Of a stretch of 64,000 bases of DNA, positions 47,760 through 56,605 are shown piece after piece. Below the pieces are notes generated by a model, which was not told where the DNA came from, made no database searches, and worked only from the letters and a program-made list of their open reading frames with translations. The number at the start of each line of letters is the position of its first letter. Within the stretch, counting starts at the first letter, position 1. The position numbers and the translations under genes were made by a program. This DNA comes from Variovorax sp. KK3 (GTDB lineage: Bacteria; Pseudomonadota; Gammaproteobacteria; Burkholderiales; Burkholderiaceae_C): NCBI RefSeq assembly GCF_001984055.1, contig NZ_LYVO01000018.1, positions 32,819-96,818 on the forward strand. The letters run 5' to 3'.

Positions 47760-48863
47760 ATGACTTTGGACATGTTGCTTTCCCATCCGTGGTTCGGCCC
47801 CTGCCTGGCCGCACTGATCGCCGCGCCGCTGGCGCTTTTCGTCCACCGCATCGGTGGCATGGTGCTGCGGCGCCTCGCGCGCCCCATACCGGTGCTGCAT
47901 GCCATGCTGGTCAACATCCAGGTCGCGGCACGCTTCGTGCTGCCGCTGATCGCGCTGCAGATGGTGTGGCAGGCCGCACCCGACGACCTGAAATTCATCG
48001 GCAGCGTGCGCCATCTGAACGGCTTGCTGCTGATCGCGGCCCTGACCTGGCTCGCGATTCGCGCGGTCAACGGGATCGCCGACGGGGTGCTGGCCAAACA
48101 TCCCTACGACGTGGCCGACAACCTGCAGGCGCGCCGCGTGCTCACCCAGACGCGCGTGCTCTCGCGCACCGCCGCCAGCATCCTGCTGGTGGCCGGCGCT
48201 TCGCTGATGCTCATGACCTTTCCGGGCGCGCGCCAGGTCGGCGCCAGTTTGCTGGCCTCGGCCGGCGTGATCGGCATCGTGGCCGGCCTGGCCGCCAAGC
48301 CGGTGTTCAGCAACCTCATCGCCGGCCTGCAGATCGCACTGGCCCAGCCGATCCGCATCGACGACGTGCTGGTGGTCGAAGGCGAATGGGGCCGGGTCGA
48401 GGAGATCACCGGCACCTTCGTCGTGCTGCGCATCTGGGACGACCGGCGCCTGATCCTGCCGCTGTCGTACTTCATCGAGAAGCCCTTCCAGAACTGGACG
48501 CGCAGCAGCTCGCAGCTGCTGGGCTCGGTCTTCATCTACGCCGACTTCGGCATGCCGCTGGTGCCGCTGCGCGAAGAGGTCGAGCGCATCGTGAAGTCGG
48601 CGCCCGAGTGGGACGGCCGCTTCTTCAACCTGCGCGTCACCGACACCACCGAGCGCACGATGCAGATTCGCGTGCTGTGCACGGCGGCATCGTCGTCGCT
48701 GGCTTTCGACTTGCGCTGCTCGGTGCGCGAGGGGTTGATCGAATTCATGCAGCGCAGCTACCCGCAGTTCCTGCCGCGGCTGCGCATCGAGGGCGATGCC
48801 GTCGCGCCGACTGCATCGCAACCAGACCTGCCCTTGCCGCAGGCCGCACACGCCACGGCCTGA
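47760..48863 (+). CDS. Mechanosensitive ion channel family protein (MscS type)
   Basis: A 367-residue channel protein with about four transmembrane helices before the pore helix. The pore-helix and beta-domain region GVIGIVAGLAAKPVFSNLIA, then GLQIALAQPIRIDDVLVVEG and EWGRVEEITGTFVVLR, is diagnostic of the family. The Gly/Ala-rich pore helix is present. It is 10 nt downstream of the FUSC gene and so probably cotranscribed. It could relieve osmotic stress or conduct small solutes. Confidence 0.92.
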   Translation: MTLDMLLSHPWFGPCLAALIAAPLALFVHRIGGMVLRRLARPIPVLHAMLVNIQVAARFVLPLIALQMVWQAAPDDLKFIGSVRHLNGLLLIAALTWLAIRAVNGIADGVLAKHPYDVADNLQARRVLTQTRVLSRTAASILLVAGASLMLMTFPGARQVGASLLASAGVIGIVAGLAAKPVFSNLIAGLQIALAQPIRIDDVLVVEGEWGRVEEITGTFVVLRIWDDRRLILPLSYFIEKPFQNWTRSSSQLLGSVFIYADFGMPLVPLREEVERIVKSAPEWDGRFFNLRVTDTTERTMQIRVLCTAASSSLAFDLRCSVREGLIEFMQRSYPQFLPRLRIEGDAVAPTASQPDLPLPQAAHATA

Positions 48864-48899
48864 GTGCATGGGCGTGCACGTGCGTGCGCCTGCATGCAC
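48864..48899. terminator. Hairpin between convergent mscS-type gene and lysR
   Basis: GTGCATGGGCG and CGCC-TG-CATGCAC pair over 11 bp with a 2-nt bulge, starting at the base after the mscS-type stop and ending 9 nt before the lysR stop. It has no T-run in either direction. It may terminate or protect both transcripts. Confidence 0.45.
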
Positions 48900-48908
48900 C
48901 TGGCCGGC

Positions 48909-49838
48909 CTACGCGGAGCGTTGCCGCACCACCTCGTGGATCGCCTCGACCAGCGCCCGTGCGCCTTCGCCCACCTCGGCGCCACGCCGCATCGTCAACC
49001 CGACCGGGCCCTCGGTGCTCGCGGTGTCGATGGCCAGCCGTCTCAGCTCGCCACGCGAGACGAAGCCGTCGACCGCACCCTGCGGCGCGAACCACACGGC
49101 ATCCGAGCATTGCAGCAGCCCGACCGCGAAGCTGGTGTCGGTCGCTTCGATCAGGCAGCGCGGCGGCGCCATGCCTTGGGCGACGAGGAAGGTGTCGGCG
49201 GTCTGGCGCACCAGCGTGCCCGAGACCGGCATCACCAGCGGATAGGCCGCGAGCGCATCGAGCCTGGGCCGGCGCTGCGACGCGAGCGGATGGCCGGGCC
49301 GCGCGACCAGCCGCAGCGGCTCGCTGTAGAGCTGCTCGAAGGCGAGGTCGGCCATGGCCGATGCTTGCGCCAGCCGGCCGAGCACCAGGTCGATCTCGCC
49401 TTGGCGCAGCTGCGTCATCAACTGCGCGTTGGTGCCGCTGACCACGCGCACGCGCAACGACGGCGAACGCGCATGCAGCGCGGCGACGGCCACCGGCAGC
49501 AGGTGGGCGGCCATGTTGGGCAATGCGCCCACCGCCACCTGCAGCTGGTCGAGTTCGGGCTGGTCCAGCGCCAGGCCCAGGCCTTCACGCAAGCCGCGCA
49601 AGGCGACCACCGCATGCCGCACCAGCACGTCGGCGGCCGGCGTCAGCTCCACGCCACGGCGGCGGCGAAGCAGCAGGCGACGGCCGACGATGTCTTCCAG
49701 CTCGGCGATGGTCTTCGACACCGCAGGCTGCGTCAGCGCGAGCGCCTTGGCCGCGCGCACGAGGTTGCGCTCCTGCGCCACGATCACCAGGCACTGCAGG
49801 TGACGCAGCTTGAGGCGAGCAAAGTTCATGGCAGACAT
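48909..49838 (-). CDS. LysR family transcriptional regulator
   Basis: A 309-residue LysR protein. The winged helix-turn-helix (about 8-67) contains LVRAAKALALTQPAVSKTIA and the RRRRGVELTPAA wing. The effector domain follows from about residue 97. The close HTH match to the PcaQ/GbpR type suggests aromatic or tricarboxylate metabolism. It is divergent from a Bug binding protein gene, which it probably controls through the ATAACC dyad in the gap. Confidence 0.92.
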   Translation of the reverse strand: MSAMNFARLKLRHLQCLVIVAQERNLVRAAKALALTQPAVSKTIAELEDIVGRRLLLRRRRGVELTPAADVLVRHAVVALRGLREGLGLALDQPELDQLQVAVGALPNMAAHLLPVAVAALHARSPSLRVRVVSGTNAQLMTQLRQGEIDLVLGRLAQASAMADLAFEQLYSEPLRLVARPGHPLASQRRPRLDALAAYPLVMPVSGTLVRQTADTFLVAQGMAPPRCLIEATDTSFAVGLLQCSDAVWFAPQGAVDGFVSRGELRRLAIDTASTEGPVGLTMRRGAEVGEGARALVEAIHEVVRQRSA

Positions 49839-49870
49839 CGGCGGCCTCTCTGAAAAGCGCAGCCGGAAAT

Positions 49871-49886
49871 ATAACCAACGGGAATA
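49871..49886. promoter_or_regulatory. Candidate LysR operator in the lysR/Bug gap
   Basis: ATAACC-N4-GGAATA lies 33 nt upstream of lysR and 113 nt upstream of the Bug gene. It resembles the ATAACC-N4-GGTTAA motif described for PcaQ regulators, matching the left half fully and the GG of the right half. Binding is inference. Confidence 0.4.
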
Positions 49887-49998
49887 GCTGGCAGAAGAGC
49901 TTTCAGTTGTGCCGGGCTGGGCGCGCTCCTAGAGTCGCTCTTGTGGCCGCACGCCGTCTCCCGGCGACGGGCCCTTGCGAATTCGGAGACACGACACC

Positions 49999-50991
49999 AT
50001 GACCCGCACCTCCCCGCTCGGCGCGCTGCGCCGCCTCGGCCTCGCCGCCGCCTGCGCCGCGCTCGCTTTCGGCGCGACCACGACCTCGTTCGCTCAAGGC
50101 GCTTATCCGCAGAAGCCGGTGAAGTTCATCACCAACTTCCCGGCCGGCGGCCCGCTCGACATCCTCGGCCGCGCCTTGGGCGACGTGCTGCAGAAAGACC
50201 TGAAGCAGCCGTTCGTGGTCGACAACCGGCCCGGCGCCGGCGGCAACATCGGCGCCGACCTGGTGGCCAAGAGCCCGGCCGACGGCTACACGGTGCTGCT
50301 GTCGATCGACACCACCTTCACCATCAACCCGCACCTCTACGCCACGATGCCATTCGCGGCCAAGGACTTGAAGCCGCTGATGATCTTCAGCTCATCGGGC
50401 CTGAGCTTCGGCGTCGGGCCTTCGGTGGGCGCGAAGACGCTGCCCGAGTTCGTCACGGCGAGCAAGGCGCAGGCCTCCACCTTCGCTTCGGCCGGCAACG
50501 GCAGCCCGGGGCACATCGCGGCGGAGATCTTCGCCAACGCCACGGGCGCCAAGATCACGCACGTGCCCTACAAGGGCAACGCGCCAGCCGTGATGGCCAT
50601 GCTCTCCGGTGAAGTGCAAGCCGGCATCGTCGCCACGCCGGGCCTGCTGCCGCAGCTGCAGGCGGGCAAGCTGCGGGCGCTCGCCGTGACCGGCCGCCAG
50701 CGCGCGCCGCTACTGCCGCAGGTGCCGACCGTGAGCGAGCTGGGCCTCAAGGACCTGGAATTCGAAGTGCTCTACCTCGCGATGGTGCCGGCCGCTACGC
50801 CCGAGCCGGTGATGCAGACACTGCGCAGCGCGCTCACGTCGGCCATGGCACTGCCCGAGATCAAGTCGCGGCTGGCCACTCTGGACATGGTGGCCGTGGG
50901 CGAGACCGGTGACGACGCGGTGCGCCACCTTGCGGCGAGCCAGGCACGCTACGGGAAGATCGTCAAGGCCACGGGCATGAAGGTCGACTGA
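49999..50991 (+). CDS. Bug-family tripartite tricarboxylate transporter substrate-binding protein
   Basis: Periplasmic Bug (TctC) protein, 330 residues. The signal peptide MTRTSPLGALRRLGLAAACA ends near TTTSFAQG. The family carboxylate-binding region is FPAGGPLDILGRALGD and VVDNRPGAGGNIGADLVAKS. No TctA/TctB permease genes are near, which is common for the expanded Bug set of Bordetella-like and Comamonadaceae genomes. The ligand is unknown. The ATG at 49999 is preferred over 49975, which lacks a signal-like start. It is probably regulated by the divergent LysR. Confidence 0.92.
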   Translation: MTRTSPLGALRRLGLAAACAALAFGATTTSFAQGAYPQKPVKFITNFPAGGPLDILGRALGDVLQKDLKQPFVVDNRPGAGGNIGADLVAKSPADGYTVLLSIDTTFTINPHLYATMPFAAKDLKPLMIFSSSGLSFGVGPSVGAKTLPEFVTASKAQASTFASAGNGSPGHIAAEIFANATGAKITHVPYKGNAPAVMAMLSGEVQAGIVATPGLLPQLQAGKLRALAVTGRQRAPLLPQVPTVSELGLKDLEFEVLYLAMVPAATPEPVMQTLRSALTSAMALPEIKSRLATLDMVAVGETGDDAVRHLAASQARYGKIVKATGMKVD

Positions 50992-51009
50992 GATGAGCGC
51001 CGCGCGGCT

Positions 51010-51513
51010 TCAGCGCGAGCCCGCGCCGCGCCGGCCCCGGTCGGCCTTGGGCAGCACGGCTTCGCTCGTCAATTGCTCGGCACGCGCCTGCAGCCGGCGC
51101 AGCATCTCGTCGAGCCGTTCGGCCTCCGCGGCATCGAGCGCGTCCATCAGCTCGGCGTTGATGCGGCTGACCAGCGGGTACAGCTCGTCGTACAGCGCCT
51201 GCCCGCGGTCCGACAGCCGCAGCAACACCTGTCGGCGGTCGCCGGCCGGATGGCCGCGCAGCAGCAACTGCTTCTCGACCAGCGAGCCGATGGCCTTGGA
51301 AGTGCGGGCGCGGTCGAGCTGCGCATGCTCGGCCAGCTGGGACGAGCCGAGCTCGCCGCGGCTGGCCAGCGTGGCGATGAGCCGCCATTCACGCCGCGTG
51401 ATGCCGAAGCGCCCTTCGCACAACCGGATGACCATGCTGCCGGCCACCGCGAGCAGGCGCGACAGTCGGTACAACAGCAGGTCGTCCAGCGGACGGCGCG
51501 GGGAAGAAACCAT
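51010..51513 (-). CDS. MarR family transcriptional regulator
   Basis: A 167-residue winged-helix regulator from MVSSPRRPLDDLLLYRL. The recognition segment is LDRARTSKAIGSLVEKQLLL and the wing is RGHPAGDRRQVLLRLSDRG. An ATG at 51549 in the same frame would place translated sequence over the operator palindrome, so I prefer 51513. It is divergent from the Bug/Bug/sulfatase genes and convergent with the preceding Bug gene, ending 18 nt from it. Repression of itself and the divergent operon, released by an aromatic or carboxylic ligand, is the usual mode. Confidence 0.9.
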   Translation of the reverse strand: MVSSPRRPLDDLLLYRLSRLLAVAGSMVIRLCEGRFGITRREWRLIATLASRGELGSSQLAEHAQLDRARTSKAIGSLVEKQLLLRGHPAGDRRQVLLRLSDRGQALYDELYPLVSRINAELMDALDAAEAERLDEMLRRLQARAEQLTSEAVLPKADRGRRGAGSR

Positions 51514-51536
51514 CTCGGGGTTAGTCCTGGGGACAG

Positions 51537-51549
51537 TTGATTTGATCAA
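51537..51549. promoter_or_regulatory. MarR-type operator palindrome
   Basis: TTGAT-TTG-ATCAA is a perfect 5-bp inverted repeat, 23 nt upstream of marR and 94 nt upstream of the divergent Bug gene. MarR sites are typically AT-rich dyads of this size (TTGA...TCAA). Confidence 0.6.
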
Positions 51550-51643
51550 TCGAATGACGCGACTCTAAAGTGGATCGGGCCGAGGGCCGCTGCGGCGCCG
51601 GCACCCGACGGACATTCGACACAACACCCGGAGACGCTTCTTC

Positions 51644-52636
51644 ATGACCGACACCCTCCTCGACCGGCGCCATGCGCTCGCCCTGCTCGGCGGCATCGCG
51701 CTCGCACCCGTGGCATCGATCGCGCAGGCCCAGGCCTTCGTGCCCGGCCAACCGATCAAGGTGCTGATCGGCGTGCCCGCCGGCGGCACGCAGGACGTGC
51801 TGACCCGCGCCATCGCCCACGAGGTGCGCGACTCGCTGGGTCCGCTGGTGGTGGACAACCGCTCCGGCGCGGCCGGCCGCATCGCGGTCGAAGCCGTGAA
51901 GACCGCGGCGCCCGACGGCCGCACGCTGCTGCTGGGCACGGCGAGCATGATGACCATGTTCCCCAGTGCCTATCGCAACCTCTCGTACGACCCGGTGCAG
52001 GACTTCATTCCGATCGTCAACGCGGCGCGCTTCGAGCTGGCCTTGACGGTTCACAAGGACGTGCCGGCCAACACGCTGCCCGAGTTCGTCACCTGGGCCA
52101 AGGCGCAGGGCGACAAGCTGAGCTTCGCGTCCTACGGCGCCGGCACGCCTTCGCATTTCCTCGGCGAGATGCTCAACCGCGCGGCCGGCCTGAAGATGAC
52201 GCACGTGCCCTACCGCGGCTCCACGCCGGCGCGCCAGGACCTGATGGGCGGCACCGTGCCGGTGTACTTCGACACCGTGGGCGGCGCGCAGCAGATGCTG
52301 GGCACGGGCCGCGCCAAGGTGCTGGCCACCAGCGGCGACAAGCGCTCGCCGCTGCTGCCCAGCCTGCCCACCTTCGTCGAAGCCGGCTACAAGGACGTGG
52401 TCGCGACCGCCTGGTTCGCCTTCTACGCACCGCGCAAGACGCCGCAGCCCATCGTCGACAAGCTGCGCGCCGAGTTCACGCGCGCGGTGAACACGCGCGA
52501 GGTGCGCCAGCAGTTGCTGCAGAACGGCATGTACCCCGTGGGCGATGGCCCCGAAGCCTTGCTGAAGACCATGCGCGAGGACACGGCGCGTTGGGGAGGC
52601 ATCATGCGGGCCGTGAACTTCCAGGCCAACGATTGA
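51644..52636 (+). CDS. Bug-family substrate-binding protein (first of tandem pair)
   Basis: Periplasmic Bug protein of 330 residues with a twin-arginine-containing signal (LLDRRHALALLGGIALAPVA) ending near SIAQAQA. Binding-region motifs are IGVPAGGTQDVLTRAIAHEV and VVDNRSGAAGRIAVEAVK. It starts the operon with a second Bug gene and a sulfatase. The ligand may be a carboxylate produced by or carrying the sulfate ester, which is inference from context. Confidence 0.9.
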   Translation: MTDTLLDRRHALALLGGIALAPVASIAQAQAFVPGQPIKVLIGVPAGGTQDVLTRAIAHEVRDSLGPLVVDNRSGAAGRIAVEAVKTAAPDGRTLLLGTASMMTMFPSAYRNLSYDPVQDFIPIVNAARFELALTVHKDVPANTLPEFVTWAKAQGDKLSFASYGAGTPSHFLGEMLNRAAGLKMTHVPYRGSTPARQDLMGGTVPVYFDTVGGAQQMLGTGRAKVLATSGDKRSPLLPSLPTFVEAGYKDVVATAWFAFYAPRKTPQPIVDKLRAEFTRAVNTREVRQQLLQNGMYPVGDGPEALLKTMREDTARWGGIMRAVNFQAND

Positions 52637-52644
52637 ACAACCCC

Positions 52645-53622
52645 ATGCAAGCGTCTTCACTTCTTCGCCGTTTTGCCGGCATCGCCCTTCTCGCCGCCAT
52701 CGGCGCGGTCGCCACCGGCGCCGCGGCCCAGCCGGCCGATGGCCCGCTGCGCATCGTCGTGGGCTACGCGCCCGGCGGCGCCACCGACCGCGTCGCCCGC
52801 ATCGTCGGCGACAAGCTTTCGGCGAAGCTCGGCGTGCCGGTCGTCGTCGACAACAAGCCCGGCGCCGGCGGCCGCCTCGCCGCCCAGCAGGTCAAGGCCA
52901 CGCCGGCCGGCCAGAACGTGCTGATGGTCGCCAACCCCGCCGTGATGGTGGTGGCGCCGCTGGTCTTCAAGGACAACGGCTACGACCCCGAGCGCGACTT
53001 CGTGCCGGTGTCCCACGTCAACGACTACGAGTTCGCGCTGTCGGTGTCGACCGCCGTGCCGGTGCGCGAGCTGCCGCACTTGCTGGCCTGGATGCGTGCC
53101 AATCCCGACAAGGCCAACGTGGGCGTGCCTGCCACCGGCAGCCTGCCGCATTTCTTCGGCCTCATGGTCGGCGAAAAGGCGAAGGTGCAGACGCAGGTGG
53201 TGGGCTACCGCGGCTCGGCACCACTGATGACCGACCTGATCGGCGGCCAGGTGCCGATCGCGGTCGACACGCTCGACGTGGTGATCCCGCAGCACCAGGC
53301 CGGCAAGGTGCGCATCCTCGCGATGTCGGGCACGAAGCGCTCGCCCTTCGCGCCGGAAGTGCCCACCTTCAAGGAAGCCGGGCTCGACCTGGTCGGCCTG
53401 GGCTGGAATGCCTTCTTCGCGCCCGCCACCATGCCGCGCGACAAGGTCGCGCGCCTGTCGCAAGCCATCCGCGAAGTGATGCAGGACGCGGACACGCAGC
53501 GCCGCTTCAAGGAATCGCTGATGACGCCGGTGGTCAGCACGCAGGAGCAGACCGCCGCCATGCTCAAGGCCTACCGCGCGCAATGGGCGCCGGTGGTGCA
53601 GAAATCGGGCTACCAGCCCTGA
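52645..53622 (+). CDS. Bug-family substrate-binding protein (second of tandem pair)
   Basis: A 325-residue Bug protein starting MQASSLLRRFAGIALLAAIG, with signal cleavage near TGAAAQPAD. Motifs are VGYAPGGATDRVARIVGDKL and VVDNKPGAGGRLAAQQVK. It diverges clearly from the preceding Bug gene, so this is not a recent duplication. It lies 8 nt downstream of that gene and 17 nt before the sulfatase. The ATG at 52645 is chosen over 52591, which overlaps the upstream gene. Confidence 0.9.
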   Translation: MQASSLLRRFAGIALLAAIGAVATGAAAQPADGPLRIVVGYAPGGATDRVARIVGDKLSAKLGVPVVVDNKPGAGGRLAAQQVKATPAGQNVLMVANPAVMVVAPLVFKDNGYDPERDFVPVSHVNDYEFALSVSTAVPVRELPHLLAWMRANPDKANVGVPATGSLPHFFGLMVGEKAKVQTQVVGYRGSAPLMTDLIGGQVPIAVDTLDVVIPQHQAGKVRILAMSGTKRSPFAPEVPTFKEAGLDLVGLGWNAFFAPATMPRDKVARLSQAIREVMQDADTQRRFKESLMTPVVSTQEQTAAMLKAYRAQWAPVVQKSGYQP

Positions 53623-53639
53623 GACCCGAGAGGCCCCTC

Positions 53640-54956
53640 ATGAAACGCCCCAACATCATCTTCATCGTGGCCGACGACCTCGGCTTTGCAGACCTCGGCT
53701 GCTATGGCGGCCGGGATGCGCCATTCGGGCCCGTGTCGCCGGTGCTAGACCGCCTGGCCGCCAACGGCATCCGCTTCACGCAGGGCTATGCCAACTCGCC
53801 CGTGTGCTCGCCCACCCGCTTCGCGTTGATGACGGCCCGCTACCAATACCGGTTGCGCGGTGCGGCCGAGGAGCCCATCAACAGCAAGAGCCGCGGCAGC
53901 ACCAGCCTGGGCCTGCCGCCCGAGCATCCGACACTGCCCTCGCTGCTGCGCGAGGCCGGCTACCGCACGGCCCTGATCGGCAAATGGCACCTGGGCTATC
54001 CGCCGGCCTTCGGGCCGCTGCGCTCGGGCTACGAGGAGTTCCTGGGGCCGATGTCGGGTGGCGTCGACTACTTCACCCACTGCGATTCGAGCGGCCGCCA
54101 CGACCTGTGGTTCGGCGAGGAGGACCGGCAGGAAGAGGGCTACCTCACCGACCTCCTTTCGCGCCGCGCGGTGGACTACGTCGAGCGCATGGCGGAGCAG
54201 GAAGCGCCCTTCTTCCTGAGCCTGCACTACACCGCGCCGCACTGGCCCTGGGAAACGCGCGAGGACGAAGGCCGCGCGCCGACGGTGAAGAACAACCTCT
54301 TCGATCTGGCCGGCGGCAACATCCACGTGTACCGCCGCATGATCCATCACATGGACGAGGGCATCGGCTGGATCATGTCGGCGCTCGACAAGCTGGGCAT
54401 CGCGGACGACACGCTGGTGGTCTTCACCAGCGACAACGGCGGCGAGCGCTTCTCGGACAACTGGCCGCTGGTCGGCGGCAAGATGGACCTGACCGAGGGC
54501 GGCATCCGCGTGCCGTGGATCGCGCACTGGCCGGCCGTGATCCGGCCCGGCAGCGAAAGCGCCCAGCACTGCATGACGATGGACTGGTCCGCCACCATGC
54601 TCGACGCCGCAGGCGCGAAAGCCGCTGCGGACTTTCCGCTCGACGGCGTGTCGCTGCTGCCGGTGCTGCGCGATTCCTCGCTCGGCTTTCACCGCCCGCT
54701 GCACTGGCGCATGAACCACCGCGGCCAGCGCGCGCTGCGTGACGGCGACTGGAAGTACCTGCAGGTCGACGGCAACGAGTACCTGTTCAACATCCCGGCC
54801 GACGAGCGCGAGCGGGCCAACCAGGCCGAGCGTGAACCCGAACGGCTGGCCGCCATGCGCAATGCCTGGCAGCTGTGGAACGACGGCATGCCGGCGATTC
54901 CCGACGACGCGACGGTGAGCCTCGGCTATTCGGTGAAGAACATGCCGCAGCGTTGA
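53640..54956 (+). CDS. Sulfatase (arylsulfatase family)
   Basis: Type I sulfatase of 438 residues hydrolysing a sulfate ester. The formylglycine-generating signature is NSPVCSPTRFALMTAR, with C56-S-P-T-R60 matching C-x-P-x-R. Metal-site residues are visible as VADDLGFADLG (D12, D13) and TSDNGGE, with the active-site lysine in GKWHLGY. There is no signal peptide, so it is cytoplasmic. A formylglycine-generating enzyme is needed and is not in the window. Operon context with Bug proteins and MarR suggests catabolism of an organosulfate. Confidence 0.92.
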   Translation: MKRPNIIFIVADDLGFADLGCYGGRDAPFGPVSPVLDRLAANGIRFTQGYANSPVCSPTRFALMTARYQYRLRGAAEEPINSKSRGSTSLGLPPEHPTLPSLLREAGYRTALIGKWHLGYPPAFGPLRSGYEEFLGPMSGGVDYFTHCDSSGRHDLWFGEEDRQEEGYLTDLLSRRAVDYVERMAEQEAPFFLSLHYTAPHWPWETREDEGRAPTVKNNLFDLAGGNIHVYRRMIHHMDEGIGWIMSALDKLGIADDTLVVFTSDNGGERFSDNWPLVGGKMDLTEGGIRVPWIAHWPAVIRPGSESAQHCMTMDWSATMLDAAGAKAAADFPLDGVSLLPVLRDSSLGFHRPLHWRMNHRGQRALRDGDWKYLQVDGNEYLFNIPADERERANQAEREPERLAAMRNAWQLWNDGMPAIPDDATVSLGYSVKNMPQR

Positions 54957-54975
54957 AGCACGCGGCGACCAGGCC

Positions 54976-55935
54976 TCACAGCGGCCGCACCGGCATGCAC
55001 AGCGTGCAAGCGAAAGCGCCGGTGTTTTCGTCCATCACGAAGTCGGGGCCGTAGATTTCGAGCGGTGGGCCGTCGGCGGCCTGCCAGCCGCTGTCGGGCA
55101 GCCAGTCGCACAAGCGCATCCAGGCCTGGTGGATCTCGGTCGGCGGGCCGCTGAATTCGCAGCAGGCATGGCGCCCCCCCGCGATGGTCTGCACGCCGAC
55201 CTCGCCGCCGGCCTTGAAGGCGTCGTCCACTTCGATGCACGCGTCGTAGCGGCATTTCTCCGGCGGCGTCACGTCGGGGTTGTCGTAGCTGATGCCGTAC
55301 ATCGTGCGGCGCGGCGTCATCAGCCCCTGCTCGCCGCACCACGCGGCGAAGCGCTGCCACAGCCGCGTGATGCCGGAGTCGCCATAGGCGCCCACATGGC
55401 GCATGTAGGCCACGCGAACCGGCGGCAAGGTCTTGAGTTCCACGTTCATGTCGCTGTCTCCTGGTTGAGGCACGTGGCCCCGCGGCCACGAACGCTCATC
55501 CTGTCGGAAAGCCTCCATCACGGCTTGATGCGACTTGCGGTCGGCTTGATGAATCTTGCTGAGCGCGATGCGATGGCGCTCGGCCCAACTGCGGTACCCG
55601 CCGCGCCGCCACTGCGTCGGCGTGGTACCGAAGTGCGCGCTGAAGGCGCGCGTGAACACCGGCGCCGAGCCGAAGCCGACATCGAGCGCGATGGCCAGCA
55701 CAGGCTCGGGCGGCAGGCCCAGCAAGCGCGCGGCCGCCACCTCGAGCCGGCGGCGCCGCACGCGGTCGGCCAGCGTTTCGCCCGTCATCGACAGGAACAC
55801 GCGGTGGAAATGCCAGGCGGAGAAGTGAGCCACGTCGGCGAGCGTGGCGAGGTCCAGCGGGTCGGCCAGGTGCGCGTCGATGTGGTCGATCACGCGGTTG
55901 ATGCGGCCGACGTAGGTCTGGCGCGATGAACTCAT
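54976..55935 (-). CDS. AraC family regulator with GyrI-like effector domain
   Basis: A 319-residue protein. The N-terminal AraC DNA-binding part (about 5-110) contains NRVIDHIDAHLADPLDLATL, HFSAWHFHRVF and VAAARLLGLPPEPVLAIALD. The C-terminal 150 residues, from MNVELKTLPPVRVAYMRHVG, form a GyrI-like/Rob-type small-molecule binding domain ending in EIYGPDFVMDENTG. This order resembles Rob-like multidrug sensors. It is convergent with the sulfatase and divergent from the PadR gene. Confidence 0.9.
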   Translation of the reverse strand: MSSSRQTYVGRINRVIDHIDAHLADPLDLATLADVAHFSAWHFHRVFLSMTGETLADRVRRRRLEVAAARLLGLPPEPVLAIALDVGFGSAPVFTRAFSAHFGTTPTQWRRGGYRSWAERHRIALSKIHQADRKSHQAVMEAFRQDERSWPRGHVPQPGDSDMNVELKTLPPVRVAYMRHVGAYGDSGITRLWQRFAAWCGEQGLMTPRRTMYGISYDNPDVTPPEKCRYDACIEVDDAFKAGGEVGVQTIAGGRHACCEFSGPPTEIHQAWMRLCDWLPDSGWQAADGPPLEIYGPDFVMDENTGAFACTLCMPVRPL

Positions 55936-55995
55936 CGGCGGACCTGCCGCGCACGCGCACGCTCACTCATCACGCGCTTGACTTCGACATAATTT

Positions 55996-56005
55996 AGATA
56001 TATCT
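55996..56005. promoter_or_regulatory. Palindrome upstream of the PadR gene
   Basis: AGATATATCT, a perfect 10-bp palindrome in an AT-rich stretch, lies 34 nt upstream of the PadR start and 60 nt from the divergent AraC gene. PadR repressors use AT-rich dyads like this, so autoregulation is likely. The AT-rich block also probably holds the promoter. Confidence 0.5.
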
Positions 56006-56039
56006 TTTGTCTATCCGACATATTCAAGAAAGCATCTCC

Positions 56040-56600
56040 ATGCACACTCACCATCACCCACGCTTCCTGCACGGCCACCCCCGCGGCGACCATGGCGACG
56101 GACTCGGCGGCGGCCGGGGCAGCCGCGGCGGCGGGCGCATCTTCGGCCACGGCGGGCTGCGCTTCGTGCTGCTGCAGCTGATCGCCCACAAGCCCAGCCA
56201 CGGCTACGAGCTCATCAAGCTCATCGAAGAACGCCTGGGCGGACGCTACAGCCCCAGCCCCGGCATCGTCTACCCCACCCTTACCCTGCTCGAAGAACTC
56301 GGGCACGTCGGCGTCGATACGGCCGAGGGCGGCAGCCGCAAGCGCTACACCGTCACCGACGCCGGCCGCGAATTCCTGGCCTCCAACCGACAGGCCACCG
56401 ACGACATGATGGCCCGCATGGAAGGCGGCGTCGACGGCGCCGGCCCCCGTGCCGGCCGGCCGCCGCAGGTCGTCCGCGCCATCGAGAACCTCAAGCTCGC
56501 GATGCGCCTGCGCCTCGCGCGCGAACCCCTCACCGAACAACAGGCCCACGAATTCGCCGCGGTGCTCGACAGCGCCGCCCAGCAACTGGAAAAGATCTGA
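56040..56600 (+). CDS. yqjI: PadR family regulator with His-rich N-terminus (YqjI-like)
   Basis: A 186-residue PadR regulator. The first 45 residues are His/Gly-rich (MHTHHHPRFLHGHPRGDHGD) and should bind metal. The winged helix follows (HGYELIKLIEERLGGRYSPS then PGIVYPTLTLLEELG), with a C-terminal dimerisation helix. E. coli YqjI has the same layout and represses the ferric reductase gene yqjH in response to iron and nickel. Here the yqjH-like gene is 5 nt downstream on the same strand. The start at 56040 is preferred over 56007. Confidence 0.88.
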   Translation: MHTHHHPRFLHGHPRGDHGDGLGGGRGSRGGGRIFGHGGLRFVLLQLIAHKPSHGYELIKLIEERLGGRYSPSPGIVYPTLTLLEELGHVGVDTAEGGSRKRYTVTDAGREFLASNRQATDDMMARMEGGVDGAGPRAGRPPQVVRAIENLKLAMRLRLAREPLTEQQAHEFAAVLDSAAQQLEKI

Positions 56601-56605
56601 CATCC

